Source: Aquarana catesbeiana
Lineage: Eukaryota; Chordata; Amphibia; Anura; Ranidae
Assembly (NCBI RefSeq): GCF_042186555.1
Contig: NC_133332.1
Coordinates: 241,174,406 to 241,238,405 of the forward strand
Reading direction: 5' to 3'
DNA length: 64,000 bases
The notes under the pieces were generated by a model that saw nothing but the letters and a program-made list of their open reading frames with translations, searched no databases and had not been told where the DNA came from. Below are positions 43,438-54,682 of the stretch, one piece after another. The number at the start of each line of letters is the position of its first letter. The stretch's first letter is position 1. The position numbers and the translations under genes were made by a program.

Positions 43438-45041
43438 CAGTGGGGCAAAAAAGTATTTAGTCAGCCATCAATTGTGCAAGTTCTCCCACTTAAAAAGATG
43501 AGAGAGGCCTGTAATTGTCATCATAGGTATACCTCAACTATGAGAGACAAAATGTGCAAACAAATCCAGACAATCACATTGTCTGATTTTTTAAAGAATT
43601 TATTTGCAAATTATGGTGGAAAATAAATATTTGGTCAATATTAAAAGTTCATCTCAATACTTTGTTATATATCCTTTGTTGGCAATGACGGAGGTCAAAC
43701 GTTTTCTGTAAGTCTTCACAAGGTTGTCACACACTGTTGCTGGTATGTTGGCCCATTCCTCCATGCAGATCTCCTCTAGAGCAGTGATGTTTTGGGGCTG
43801 TCGCTGGGCAACACGGACTTTCAACTCCCTCCAAAGGTTTTCTATGGGGTTGAGATCTGAAGACTGGCTAGGCCACTCCATGACATTGAAATGCTTCTTA
43901 CAAAAAACCACTCCTTGGTTGCCCAGGTGGTGTGTTTGGGATCATTGTCATGCTGAAAGACCCAGCCACATTTCATCTTCAATGCCCTTGCTGATGGGAG
44001 GAGGTTTGCACTCAAAATCTCATGATACATGGCCCCATTCATTCTTTCATGTACACGGATGAGCCGTCCTGTTCCCTTTGCAGGGAAACAGCCCCAAAGC
44101 ATGTTGCCACCCCCATGCTTTACAGTAGGTATGGTGTTTTTTGGTTGCAACTCAGCATTCTCTCTCCTCCAAACACAACAAGTTTTGTTTCTACCAAACA
44201 GTTCTACTTTGGTTTTACCTGACCATATGACATTCTCCCAATCCTCTTCTGGATCATCCAAATGCTCTCTAGCAAACCTCAGACGGGCCCGGACATGTAC
44301 TGGCTTAAGCAGGGGGACACGTCTGGCACTGCAGGATCTGAGTCCCTGGCAGCGTAGTGTGTTACTGATGGTAGCCTTTTGTTATGTTGGTCCCAGCTCT
44401 CTGCAGGTCATTCACTAGGTCCCCCCGTGTGGTTCTGGGATTTTTGCTCACCGTTCTTGTGATCATTTTGACCCCACGGGGTGAGATCTTGTGTGGAGCC
44501 CCAGATCGAGAGAGATTATCAGTAGTCCTGTATGTCTTCCATTTTCTAATTATTGCTCCCTCAGTTGATGCCTTCACACCAAGCTGCTTGCCTATTGCAG
44601 ATTCAGTCTTCCCAGCCTGGTGCAGGTCTACAATTTTGTTTCTGGTGTCTTTTGACAGCTCTTTGGTCTTCACCATAGTGGAGTTTGGAGTGTGACTGTT
44701 TGAGGTTGTGGACAGGTGTCTTTTATACTGATAACAATTTCAAATGGGTGCCATTAATACAGGTAATGAGTGGAGGACAGTGGAGCCTCTTAAAGAAGAA
44801 GATACAGGTCTGTGAGAGCCAGAAATCTTGCTTGTTTGTAGGTGACCAAATACTTATTTTCCACCATAATTTGCAAATAAATTCTTTCAAAAATCAGACA
44901 ATGTGATTGTCTGGATTTGTTTCCACATTTTTCTCTCATAGTTGAGGTATACCTATGATGACAATTACAGGCCTCTCTCATCTTTTTAAGTGGGAGAACT
45001 TGCACAATTGGTGGCTGACTAAATACTTTTTTGCCCCACTG
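43438..45041 (-). mobile_element. Tc1-like transposon, 1,604 bp, TA target duplication
   Basis: Ends CAGTGGGGCAAAAAAGTATT and its complement, with TA at 43436-43437 and 45042-45043. The inverted terminal regions are long, at least about 200 bp, matching through GTCAGCCA, CACTTAAAAAGATGAGAGAGG and TCATCATAGGTATACCTC. The transposase lies on the minus strand. Long, still similar arms indicate modest age. Confidence 0.95.
43654..44676 (-). pseudogene. Tc1-like transposase (DDE), frameshifted
   Basis: Starts MVKTKELSKDTRNKIVDLHQ at 44676. It has paired helix-turn-helix motifs (KTESAIGKQLGVKAST, then the second with NPRTTRGDLVNDLQRAG). The frame shifts at about 44362. The catalytic part follows: VIWSGKTKVELFG (the usual first Asp of SDETK is changed, WSGKTK), TVKHGGGNMLWGCF, and VFQHDNDPKHT (second Asp). 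After another shift near 43900 comes WPSQSSDLNPIENLWRELK (third acidic residue), ending at 43654. Normal length about 340 residues. The lost first Asp and two shifts make it inactive. Confidence 0.93.
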
Positions 45042-45409
45042 TACATGACATCTGCTTCTGCTCTCGATCTCTCAGAGTCCTGGACCGTATTGTGCTCCCT
45101 ATTAAATGGACTCATCAGGCTACCAATTTGGCCTGTCAAATAATTGATGTCTGTCCGGGGGTACAAAGGCTTTGCCAATTTCAACAGTTTATCCAGCGTT
45201 GCCCTCCTCTTTATTTTGTTATGACCCCTAATAAATGTCTATTATAGTTTCACAAATACTTGGCTATTTGTTTTAGTTCAAAAAGGACAGTTTGTTTGTG
45301 AGTAGGCAGGTACATTTCAAAAATACAATGTCAAATTAACAAGGGACACCAACACCAACCAATCTCCTTGAGGTTAAAAAATATAAGATAATAATGGTGT
45401 TGTGGTAAC

Positions 45410-45605
45410 TTTACACACAAAACACAAAAAATATTATGGAGATCACTAGAAAAAAAACATAAAAAAAAAAAAATAAGGAGATCTTGATAAACAAAAAAAA
45501 AAAGGAGATCACTATAAAAAAAAATAGAAACATTATTCTGGAGATCTGGCGAAAAAAAAAATAAAGATTATTCAGGAGATCACGAGAAATAATAAAAAAA
45601 TAAGT
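45410..45605. repeat. Degenerate A-rich repeat with GGAGATC boxes
   Basis: Five GGAGATC boxes, with one further AGGAGATC variant phase, are separated by poly-A/T stretches at roughly 30-50 bp spacing. It lies in the right subterminal part of the Harbinger. Confidence 0.7.
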
Positions 45606-45992
45606 TTGTGAGAACATTACGAACGCTAGTTTTACCAGACTGAGCGCTTCCGTCTCATACTTGATTCAGAGCATGCTTGGAATTTTGTGCGTCACAATTG
45701 TCTACACACGCTCGGAAGTTACGACAACGGATTTTGTTGTCGGAAAATTTGAGATCCAGATCTCAAACATCTGTTGTCGGAAATTCTGACACAAAATGTC
45801 CGATGGAGCCTACACTCGGTCGAAACATCCGACAACAAGCTCACATCGAACATTTGTGGTCCGAAATTCCAATCGTGTGTACGCGGCATTAGATTTCCAT
45901 TCACTTCCTGTCCCAGTAATAACCTATTGCCAAAAATAATTGGCTTTCCATCATCAAAACCTTCTGTCCCTATATATAAATTATGTAACAGC

Positions 45993-46728
45993 TCTAGCTA
46001 CAACAAATCATATCTCCTTGTTCAACAAATAAATATGTAAACAGCAAGTGCATCAATTTTATAAAATAAAATCAATATATATGCAGCAGTTTGTGAAAAA
46101 ATATAAAATAAATAAATATATGCAATGAATCATAAATTCAAAAATAAATAATTAGCATACAATATATAAAATATAGCTCATATAATACATTCATTTAAAT
46201 ATTGTGCAATATTCATTCCAGCAATGGGGTTGATTTACTAAAGACAAATAGACTGTACACTTTGCAAAGTTGCCCCCTACAAGTGCAGTTGCTCCAGAGC
46301 TTAGTAAATGAAGTAAAGCCTCACTTTGCGAAACATACCCAATTTGCGTGCAAGAAAAAAATACATAAATTTTTGCTTGCACATGATTGGATGATGGAAG
46401 TCAGCCGAGCTTTTGCTCATTTCTAAGCTCTGGAGCAACTGCACTTGCAGAGTTCAACTGCACTTTGCAAAGATTTTTTGCCTTTAGTAAATCAACCCCA
46501 AAGTGTCTAGTACTTCAAAGTTTCCTGTGCAGTAATGTGTCACCATAAATGTATGCTATTCAAAAAGTTATTTATCTTTGAATTTATGATTCATTGCATA
46601 TAATTATTTATTCATTAATTATTTTTTATGAATTGCTGCATATGTTTACTTTATTTTAATTAAATTGATGCACTTTTTTTTTACATATTTGGTGAATAGG
46701 GAGATATGATTTGTGGTATCTAGCCTTG
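45993..46728. repeat. Fold-back element with a MITE in its loop
   Basis: Left arm 45993-46160 and right arm 46560-46728 are inverted at roughly four bases in five: AAATCATATCTCC, AAATATGTAAA, GTGCATCAATTT, ATATGCAATGAATCATAAATTC. The MITE at 46224-46502 lies in the spacer. A/T-rich, non-coding. Confidence 0.8.
46224..46502. mobile_element. MITE with GGGGTTGATTTACTAAAG ends
   Basis: Ends GGGGTTGATTTACTAAAGAC and GCCTTTAGTAAATCAACCCC are inverted. A second inner pair is GTGCAGTTGCTCCAGAGCTTAG and CTAAGCTCTGGAGCAACTGC. 279 bp, non-coding. Confidence 0.85.
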
Positions 46729-48195
46729 TTCAACTTTTATGTATTTCTAACATCTTTAAATAGCAGCTGTTACTCTTTATCTTCAAGGAATCTGTGGCGC
46801 AGACATATACAAATAAATTCTCCTGTACCTTTGCCAAGATCTAACTGCTCAGAGATCATATCATTGAGTTTAACTGATTAACTGAAATATTTGTACGTAG
46901 GCCAATGGAACAGGAGAATAAGGTGACTTCTTTGTGGATTCTTTCTTATTCTCTATCTGCAAACTCTTGATTGACTTTGAGCTGTTTTGGGCATTCACCC
47001 AATGCTTAGTAGGCATTGGAGACCTAAACCTCCCAACCACCTAGAGTTCTATGTTTAAGTTCCTGGCTCTGCCAAGCTATTGCAAAAAAAACCTAATCTC
47101 TATACTGGATATTCAAACATTTTTATATTATGGTAAATGCAATTGAAATAGAAGGAACACCCCAGGGTGAGCAGGAACATTAAAATCATCATAGTGGGCC
47201 AGAAATAGCTTCAGGAATAACTGAGGTTTCATTGCTAAAATCCCAAGGAGTACAAACAATCACAGTAAATGTCAGAAGAACAGACCTAACCTATAAGAGG
47301 GAGAAAGGGGAAGCACCACCTAAGTGTAGAGGTTAAAATCAAGTTTAGTATGCAAGGATTAAAAATAACTTACAAGATCATAAGTTATAACAAGCACATC
47401 AAGGTAGTGACAGGCTCCTCAGAACCAAAAGGGGAATGCCAGGCTGCAGCGTCCTTCCGGATTCCGTAGCGATCTCAGGGCTGTTTGGGGATGTCGGAGA
47501 GATCCTCTATGCATCCTGTGGCCCCCAGGAAGTGACAACCAGTGTGGGACACGGCCGGAGATGACATCACCCCAACGGAAGACAGCCAGGCTGAGTAGGC
47601 AAGAGATAGGCTACATGCTCAGAGCTCCAGCTCCTTCTACAGGCCCCTGTAAATCTTTTACTTGTCTTTTTGTACCTGGTAAAACATTAGATATCTTTTA
47701 GGTTTGTAGCAATTTTCTGTTTTACAGTATATTTTATTATTTTAGTTTTATTGATTATTTTATTTGGTTTTCTGTCTGTGTCCTAGTGGGGAGATATTAC
47801 TTCAATCCTGTCCCAGAGACACAACAGGAAGTGAAAAGAAATCTCTCCAAAGTAAGAGAAATCCCATTTGAAGCCAAGTCATCTTTCACTTGTATTTTAG
47901 ACAGCCTGGACTGTACATTTGGCCTCTTAGCTTTGCAGTGGGATAGGTACTTCAGCAGAGTTGATGTGCTTCAGCATTCCCAAAAGTCTTTTCTCTGCAA
48001 TATCTTGCTCAGTTCAAAGCTCTGTGTAGCATCACCCAAACAAAGCTCTATGTTTTCTCCCCTTTAAACATCAAAGTTATGCTGAGCTCCATTGAAGTAG
48101 AGGCAATGGGTGAATGCCAAACAGAGGAATTCTTTATCTGCTCCATTGTCCCTTAGTGGGCCATGAGCCCAGGTCGGTTTTCTCTCTCACTTACT
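46729..48195. other. Unassigned DNA with fragmentary repeats
   Basis: CACAACAGGAAGTGAAAAG near 47820 resembles a widespread frog repeat phrase (compare CACTTCCTGTCCC at 45902). The 93-codon plus frame at 47786-48067 covers this and is not called as a gene. Nothing else is recognised. Confidence 0.3.
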
Positions 48196-48650
48196 TATTG
48201 ATGGAATAATTGTGTTTTAGTAAAACAGAGCTATTAGAAGCCCCATCTCCTATTCATGTTCCTGTCACTGTCACTGTCCTGAAATATCCCCAGTTTGAAA
48301 GTCGCCAAAAAGATCCCTTTAATCTCCGCGCTGGAGCTGTGCTCCCACACACTGCCAGGCTGGAGGCCCATGGACGTGTGCCGTGGAAAAACTAATTGTC
48401 ACTTCTAATTGTGTACCTTCTCTAATTGCCCAAAGAATACTAATAAATCAAAGGGGAAACTTGGCAAGAAAGTCTGGACATCGTGCCATCCTGGTCTGGC
48501 CCTGCAGCTCCACTTCAAACAGGTTGGGAAGCATGTGACCTTGGCGCTCATCAATGAAACTCAAAGGCTCTCAAAATGGTGACCCACACATTCCAGGGCT
48601 CCATTTAAATGGCAGAACTTTAAAGGGAATTTCCCGCTTATACCATGTAG
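48196..48650. other. Complex island with three CTAATTG motifs, possible enhancer
   Basis: TAATTG cores at 48393-48398, 48406-48411 and 48423-48428, all in the same direction and each preceded by C. They sit in non-repetitive sequence of mixed composition. TAATTG is the core recognised by many homeodomain proteins. Whether it is conserved or active is inference. Confidence 0.35.
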
Positions 48651-50816
48651 CCTTTCATTAATAAAAAGGAACGCAAAACTACTATATCGCAATATGGAGA
48701 TTGCTTTATAAGAAGTATCTTCAGCCAAATGCTATTTTATTTTGTAAAAAGAGAGAGGGGAAGGGTTACAACCTCTGTTAAGTTCATAGATGTCATCAGG
48801 ACAAGAGGTGAACAATAAAAGCAGTTTTTGCTAACAGGGGCAAAACTTTTTTCCTCTAGTTTTGGATGGAATGAGGAAGGGTTAGAACATTCTTCAGTTT
48901 TTTATTGTCACTGTTTTTCCCTAAAGTGGAGAGTTGTCATATCACCAAAGCAGGAGGAGAAGAGCTCCCCATTGGGGACACAGATGACAACAAAAGCTTG
49001 ACGGTGCTAGAAACCCCTCCTCACGCTAGCTAAACCAGAAAAAGGGATTGTCTGGTGTTCCAGTAGCTGTGGTACTTGCTCCAACCTATTAGACCTGTGT
49101 CAAGTACCTTTCGATGTCCTAAAGACAAACAAGTCACTTCTGGTCATCATATTACTATTTTGCAAGAAACTAGGTCACCTTATATTTATCATATTGATAA
49201 ATAATTGCTTTCTAAGACGGAGTAAAAACGTTCATGTGCCCATTCCTTCACTATAAATTTGGCAGGCTTAAAACCCTTGGAGTCAGTTTCAAGGTTCGCG
49301 CCCCATGGCAACATGAATAAATCATCCACCTGATCTCCATGATACAGTCCTTTCCAAATGTTTATGGCTTTTCCATTTGTCAGAGAACTTGGCTGAGAAG
49401 TTGTTGTCTCAACACGTGAAGGCCAGATGTCACGGCCCCTCTGGCGTAATTAGCAGCTGGCCTCTTCCTGCAGAAACAGTGCCAAGATCTCGCACAAGGA
49501 GTCATGTCACCGGCAGAAAATCAAAGAGAGACCCCTGGTTCTGATGTCATTGGATAATGCCCCCTGCTGGTTCCCTTTCCCTCCAGGAACGATCTTTGGT
49601 GATAAGCAGGGCAGATGGATTTTACTATATGGACCTGTCAACTTTATTTCAATATCTATTGGGGGAGGTGCAATTTATTCCATGTTTAACAAGCCTCCTA
49701 TAGAGTCCTGAAGCCCAGCTTATAATTATTTGACTCTATTAAATGTCCTGAGCTTCAAAGAGTGAATTCAGCAAGATTTTAAAGCAAGACACCAAATTTA
49801 AAGATCAGCTCCAGGCAAATTAAAATTAAAGTCAATACTATTTCTACAAACCACAAAATAATGAAATCTAGAAAGCTAACCTAATTTATTTTTAAGTAAA
49901 CCTGTCATAAAGTAAAAAGTGTGAACCTAGGATATCTGCCCATCTAAGCCCATTAGGTGAGGGTACACAATATGCACATTCTGACTTTTATCTTTGGTTT
50001 TAGAAATCCGGCACACTCACCCCACTTGATTTTAACATATTATGTTGGCTTTACAGCGTTGAAATTAAGTTAGGCGTGCAATAAAGAAAACTAGTATAAT
50101 GCCATATACATAGACTGCCAATCCTTACTTCCTTCTGATAATGCTAGTTGGCTGGCAGCCATTCTTATTTAAATGTTTTCAGTACTATGGGGCTGACTGA
50201 TCTGGAATGAGTGAAGTTGGCTTGTCTATTGCTCGGATGTTTTTCATTGTTGTTCGACCAATAGAAAATGTATTAATCTGCTTATATAGAAGCTGAACTC
50301 TGGGATCAAAATATACTGCAAGGGTTAAAGGTTGTTAAGTCTAGGATTAGAGGACTAAGGTATAATACTTGGCATATTCCTTACTCTGGCAGGCTTCCAG
50401 TGCTCACCTCTTCTCTCTGATGCTCCGGCTTGTGGATGGGCCCTCACCATCCTCACACACAGTCCAGGACTATTGGTCCTGCATTGTATCTAATGACATT
50501 GTGATCTATGAAAAGCAGGTTTGGGGGACAGAATGTACAGCATGGAGGACTCCTATCAGAGCAAGGAATAAGGCAAATATTTATCTAATTCATTACCGAT
50601 AGACTTAATGAGCATTTAACTCTTGCAGTACAGGGTGCCCCACTAAAAGGGCTTTTTTGTCAGCTACCAAGTGTTGGGCTTTAACGCACAGCTGGAATAG
50701 AGGAAGGCATGCAACCATTATAAACCAGTTTGCTCCAACAGGGGAAAAAAGTCTTCTGGACTCTAAGATGTATTCCCTGTAATTTCAATCTATGGGGTTA
50801 TTACCGTAGGCATAGG
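48651..50816. other. Unassigned DNA, part possibly conserved non-coding
   Basis: No gene. 49360-49610 is complex and G/C-balanced (GGCGTAATTAGCAGCTGG), similar in texture to the 48.2-kb island. Opposing short frames lack motifs. Confidence 0.3.
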
Positions 50817-50820
50817 TTAA

Positions 50821-51044
50821 AGTGGTTATGAAGCCTAAACATTTTGTACCTTAATGCATTCCCTACGTTAAGGTAAAAAAATGTTTAGGCGTTAGTATCC
50901 CCCTCACCCCCACTTTTACTTACCTGAGTCCTCATTCGATCCAGTGCTGTTCCCACCTGCTTCTCTTTTCTTGCTATCAGAATATATGCACCCTGAAGGC
51001 TTCAGAGGCATACATGTAATCCACCACTTCTCTTTATATTGAGG
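50821..51044. mobile_element. Truncated TTAA-type MITE
   Basis: TTAA at 50817-50820 is followed by AGTGGTTATGAAGCCTAAAC, close to the AGTGATTGTAAAGG end at 54011. ACCTTAATGCATTCCCTACG and TTACTTACCTGAG are typical of this family. No right end was found before the next repeat. Confidence 0.5.
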
Positions 51045-51447
51045 CAAATATGTATGTACTGTTTTCCATAGATAAGCTCATGACTTTCCCCCATAATACA
51101 ACACTATACTCCTGAACAGCAAGCTACTCCAACTTCTAGATCAAACCTGGAAGAAAGCTCTCAATCCTACCCACTGCCACCCAAACAACTACAGCTAGGG
51201 GATTTCCACCACACCTTCCTGTACACAAAGGGGCAGAGATGCTTGTGACATCATTGACCAAATATGGCTGTATGGCCATATTAAGTCAATTACATTGTCT
51301 TAGTATGGCCATATGACCATATAGCCATCATATGGCCCCTTTGTAATGTCAGTTGCATGGTGGAGACTTCTCTGCCCTCAGCTCATTGGACCCAGAATGA
51401 CAGCTGGCTTCTGGTTTCAGAACCGAACATAGGCCCAAACAAACATA

Positions 51448-52867
51448 CAGTATCTTACAAAAGTGAGTACACCCCTCACATTTTGTAAATATGTTATTAT
51501 ATCTTTTCATGTGACAACCCTGAAGAAATTACACTTTGCTATAATGTAAAGTAACAAGTGTACAGCTTGTATAACAGTGTAAATTTGCTGTCCTCTCAAA
51601 ATAACCCAACACACAGCCATTAATGTCTAAACCGCTGGCAACAAAAGTAAGTACATCTCTAAGTGAAAATGTCCAAATTGGGCCCGATTAGCCATTTTCC
51701 CTCCCCGGTGTCATGGGACTCATTAGTGTTACAAGGTCTCAGGTGTAAATGGGGAGCAGGTGTGTTAAATTTGGTGTTATCACTCTCACTCTCTCATACT
51801 GGTCACTGGAAGTTCCCCATGGCAAAGAACTCTCTGAGGATCTGAAAAAAGAATTGTTGCTCTACACAAAGATAGCCTAGGCTATACGAAGATTGCCAAG
51901 ACCCTGAAACTGAGCTGCAGCACGGTGGCCAAGACCATACAGCCGTTTAACAGGACAGGTTCCACTCAGAACAGGCCTAGCCATGGTCAACCAAAGAAGT
52001 TGAGTGCACGTGCTCAGCATCAAATCCAGAGGTTGTCTTTTGGGAGATTTGGGAGAAGTATGAGTGCTGCCAGCATTAATGCAGAGGCTGAAGGGGGGGC
52101 AGCCTGTCAGTGCTCTGACCATACACCGCACACTGCATCAATTTGGTCTGCATGGCTGTCATTCCAGAAGGAAGCCTCTTCTAAAGATGATGGACAAGAA
52201 AGGCCTCAAACAGTTTGCTGAAGACAAGCAGACTAAGGACATGGATTACTGGAACCATGCCCTGTGGTCTGATGAGACCAAGATAAACTTATTTGGTTCA
52301 GATGGTGTCAAGCATGTGTGGCAGCAACCAGGTGAGGAGTACAAAGACAAGTGTGTCTTGTCTACAGTCAAGCATGGTGGTGGGAGTGTCATGATCTGGG
52401 GCTGCATGAGTGCTGCCGGCACTGGGGAGCTACAGTTCATTGAGGGAACCATAAATGCCAACATGTACTGTGACATACATACATACATATGAAGCATAGC
52501 ATGATCCCCTCCCCTTGGAAACTGAGCTGCAGGTCAGTAGGGCAGTATTCCAACATGATAACCCCAAACACACCTCCAAGACGACCACTGCCTTGCTAAA
52601 GAAGCTCAGGGTAAAGGTGATGGACTGGCCAAGCATGTCTCCAGACCTAAACCCTATTGAGCATCTGTGGGGTATCCTCAAACGGAAGGTGGAGGATTGC
52701 AAGGTCTCTACATTCGCCAGCTCTGTGATGTCATCATAGAGGAGTGAAAGAGCACTCCAGTGGCAACCTGTGAAGCTCTGGTGAACTCCATGCCCAAGAG
52801 GATTAAGGCAGTGCTGGAAAATTATTTACAGAAATGTGAGGGGTGTACTCGCTTTTGTGAGATAATG
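51448..52867 (+). mobile_element. Tc1-like transposon, 1,420 bp, TA target duplication
   Basis: Left end CAGTATCTTACAAAAGTGAG then TACACCCCTCAC; right end GTGAGGGGTGTACTCGC then TTTTGTGAGATAATG. TA on both sides (51446-51447, 52868-52869). A different lineage from the 43.4-kb copy: the two have distinct ends. Confidence 0.93.
51821..52830 (+). pseudogene. Tc1-like transposase (DDE), frameshifted
   Basis: The ATG at 51821 is followed after eight codons by a one-base loss. Then the plus strand reads RIVALHKDSLGYTKIAKTL and STVAKTIQPFNRTG (paired-type helix-turn-helix), and a shift near 52080. The catalytic part has HALWSDETKINLFG (first Asp kept), TVKHGGGSVMIWGCMSAAGTGELQFIEG and NANMYCDI. At 52470 an ACAT microsatellite replaces the expected next residues. 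A final frame has VFQHDNPKHT (one residue missing before PKHT) and WPSMSPDLNPIEHLWGILK (third acidic). Inactive. Confidence 0.93.
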
Positions 52868-53358
52868 TAACTTCATTCTGTGTCTTTTTTTTTTTAATCA
52901 TATCTATTTTTTTTCACTATTTAGAACAAAAAAATGGGCAATAGTCTTTAGTATAAGCAATAAGCTTGGGTGTATACCAAACTCATGTCTAACCTGAACA
53001 CCGTACTCCTGTATGTGGTTGTGGTGCAGCCACATGCGCCTGACTGTATCGCATTTGGCATATAGTACTACCTGTCAAACACAACAGGGAAGTAATTTTT
53101 GTCATGCAGCATTGCAATGCAGTGTGTACACCCCCATATTGCTGCCTTTGATTTAGAGTAGTTCACTCCATAGGGAACCATTGGGACTGATCAATCTGGG
53201 ACTGATCAGCTGCTACTTTTAAAGATTTTAGCAGTAAGCCTGCCCTGCTACATTTTTCTCCTGTAGTTGTAAAAATCAGTTGTGTAACTTAGGCCTCAGC
53301 CTAAGGCCTAGGCCACTGCACACTTATTCAATTTCTACATGTTATACTCAGGAAAGTA

Positions 53359-54006
53359 AAATAACCACATTGTTATTTTTACCCAGATACATAGCAAAAT
53401 GTTCTAAAGAGCATACAGACACTCATAAGTATGAATTAACCAATGGGGGGCCCTGTGAATCCAAGACATGCAGTTTCTAAAAATCGCCCTTTGAATTTGT
53501 CTATATTTTTAGCCACACATTGTTTTTGTGGCCGAATTAAGTCTTACCGCCTTGGGCTGAACACACAGTAATGACAAAAGCACGCTGAGCTTCCTGTTTT
53601 CGGGCACTGCCAACTTGTGTGTCTGGAAAGACGTTTTACTGAATGCCATGCTGAAATTTTTTTCTCTTTCCAGGCGAGAAAAACGCGGTGAAATCGAACC
53701 AACATTCCTCATTTATCCAAGGAAAACACGTTAATCCCATTATTATATAGACATGGTGGGATTTGAAGGTGGTCAGGATAGCACTGTGGTTTAGAATAAG
53801 ATGATCGATTGGTTAACATCCTTTATTTTCTCCTACCCTTTACTTTCTTGCAGAATAAGTCATAAAAGGTAACATTTTGTTCCCCAAAAGGTTCCAAAAA
53901 CAACACAGTAGGCTGTTTTCTGAAACGTGTGGTTGATGTTCAGTTGCTACCATTAGAAATCTTTGAGTGATATTTATTGCTCAATAGAGTCTGGAAAGAA
54001 TTCTTC
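53359..54006. other. Unassigned DNA, with a complex island at 53500-53730
   Basis: 53500-53730 is non-repetitive, with mixed composition and no inverted ends, and could be conserved non-coding DNA. The 67-codon minus frame there has no motif. No other structure. Confidence 0.25.
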
Positions 54007-54010
54007 TTAA

Positions 54011-54494
54011 AGTGATTGTAAAGGTTAGTTTTTTTTTTTTTTTTAAATAACAAACATATCATACTTACCTCCACCGTGCAGCTCGTTTTGCACAGAGTGG
54101 CCCTGATCATCCACTTCTGGGGTCCCCCAGTGGCTCTCATGGCTCCTCCTCGCATCAGATAACTCCCTAGGAGAAGCGCTCTGCCGGGGGGTTACCTTGC
54201 GGTTTGTGTCCATAGACACAAATGCCTGACTCGGCCCCGCCCCCGTCACTTGCGTCATTGGATTTGATTGACAGCAGTAGGAGCCAATGGCTGCGCTGCT
54301 ATCAATCTATCCAATCAAGAGCCGGGACCCTGTGGAGAGAGGGACAGCTCGTCCTCGCCGAGGGAAATACGGGGCTCAAGTATGGTAAAATTGGGGGGGG
54401 GGGGGGGGCTAGGGGGCCAGTCACTGCCAGGTGTTTTTTCACCTTAATGCATAGGCTGCATTAAGGTGAAACAACACAAGGGTTTACAACCCCT
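54011..54494. mobile_element. TTAA-flanked MITE (AGTGATTGTAAAGG family)
   Basis: TTAA at 54007-54010 and 54495-54498. Left end AGTGATTGTAAAGG, right end GGTTTACAACCCCT. Poly-T and poly-G tracts, CCTTAATGCATAGGCTGC near the right end, non-coding. Confidence 0.8.
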
Positions 54495-54682
54495 TTAAGT
54501 GCCTGGTAGAGACTGAACATGGCTTTGGGGAGATAGGAAATGGCTATTTTTGAAGCTTTTCCTATTTCCAATTTCTATTGGTAGCAATGCAAAGCTCCAA
54601 TAAAGGTTATTGTGGATTATTCAAAGCGGATGATTATGTGTGTGTGTCATAAAATGAGAGTAGAATAACTGAACATACTATT

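Larger units (their letters stand above)
43345..45240 (-). pseudogene. Inverted, diverged MADF exon, split by a Tc1 element
   Basis: Read on the minus strand, 45240-45044 encodes RRATLDKLLKLAKP, GQIGSLMSPFNREHN and RSRAEADVMY, matching KRKAALDQLLELVKP, KIGGLRSTYNRER and RSGAAADDIY of the plus gene. The match resumes on the far side of the Tc1 (43437-43345): AGGCTGTGGTCTTACAACAG against AGGCTGTGGTACTATGACAG. It continues into the CTTCCTTCCAC linker. So Tc1 inserted into this exon at TA. It is probably the 5' exon of the minus-strand accessory gene whose last exons lie at 39010-39399. Confidence 0.8.
35210..45888. mobile_element. Large PIF/Harbinger transposon (10.7 kb with nested insertions)
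   Basis: Left terminus TGCCGCGTACAGATGATC and right terminus ATCGTGTGTACGCGGCA are inverted, with TTA directly outside each (35207-35209, 45889-45891). TTGTCGGAAATTC-type subterminal words recur at both ends. Inside are a plus-strand DDE transposase and minus-strand exons of a MADF/Myb-like gene, the standard two-gene set. A second MADF gene lies on the plus strand, and an inverted diverged MADF fragment lies near the right end. Nested insertions are the hAT fold-back 39677-41531 and the Tc1 element 43438-45041. Without them the element is about 7.2 kb. All genes are broken, so it is no longer autonomous. Confidence 0.88.
51045..53358. repeat. Dispersed repeat, copy A, interrupted by a Tc1 element
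   Basis: The sequence outside the Tc1 (51045-51447 and 52870-53358) matches 61832-62733 in order. Shared words include GAGGCAAATATGTA, ATAATACAACACTA, CATCATATGGCCCCTTTG, TTGGGTGTATACCAAACTC and GATCAGCTGCTACTTTT. It contains nested ATATGGCCATAT palindromes. Class unknown. Confidence 0.8.

Noticed and set aside
47786..48067. 93-codon frame as a possible host exon
   Set aside because: Overlaps a widespread AGGAAGTGAA repeat phrase and has no motif or splice borders.
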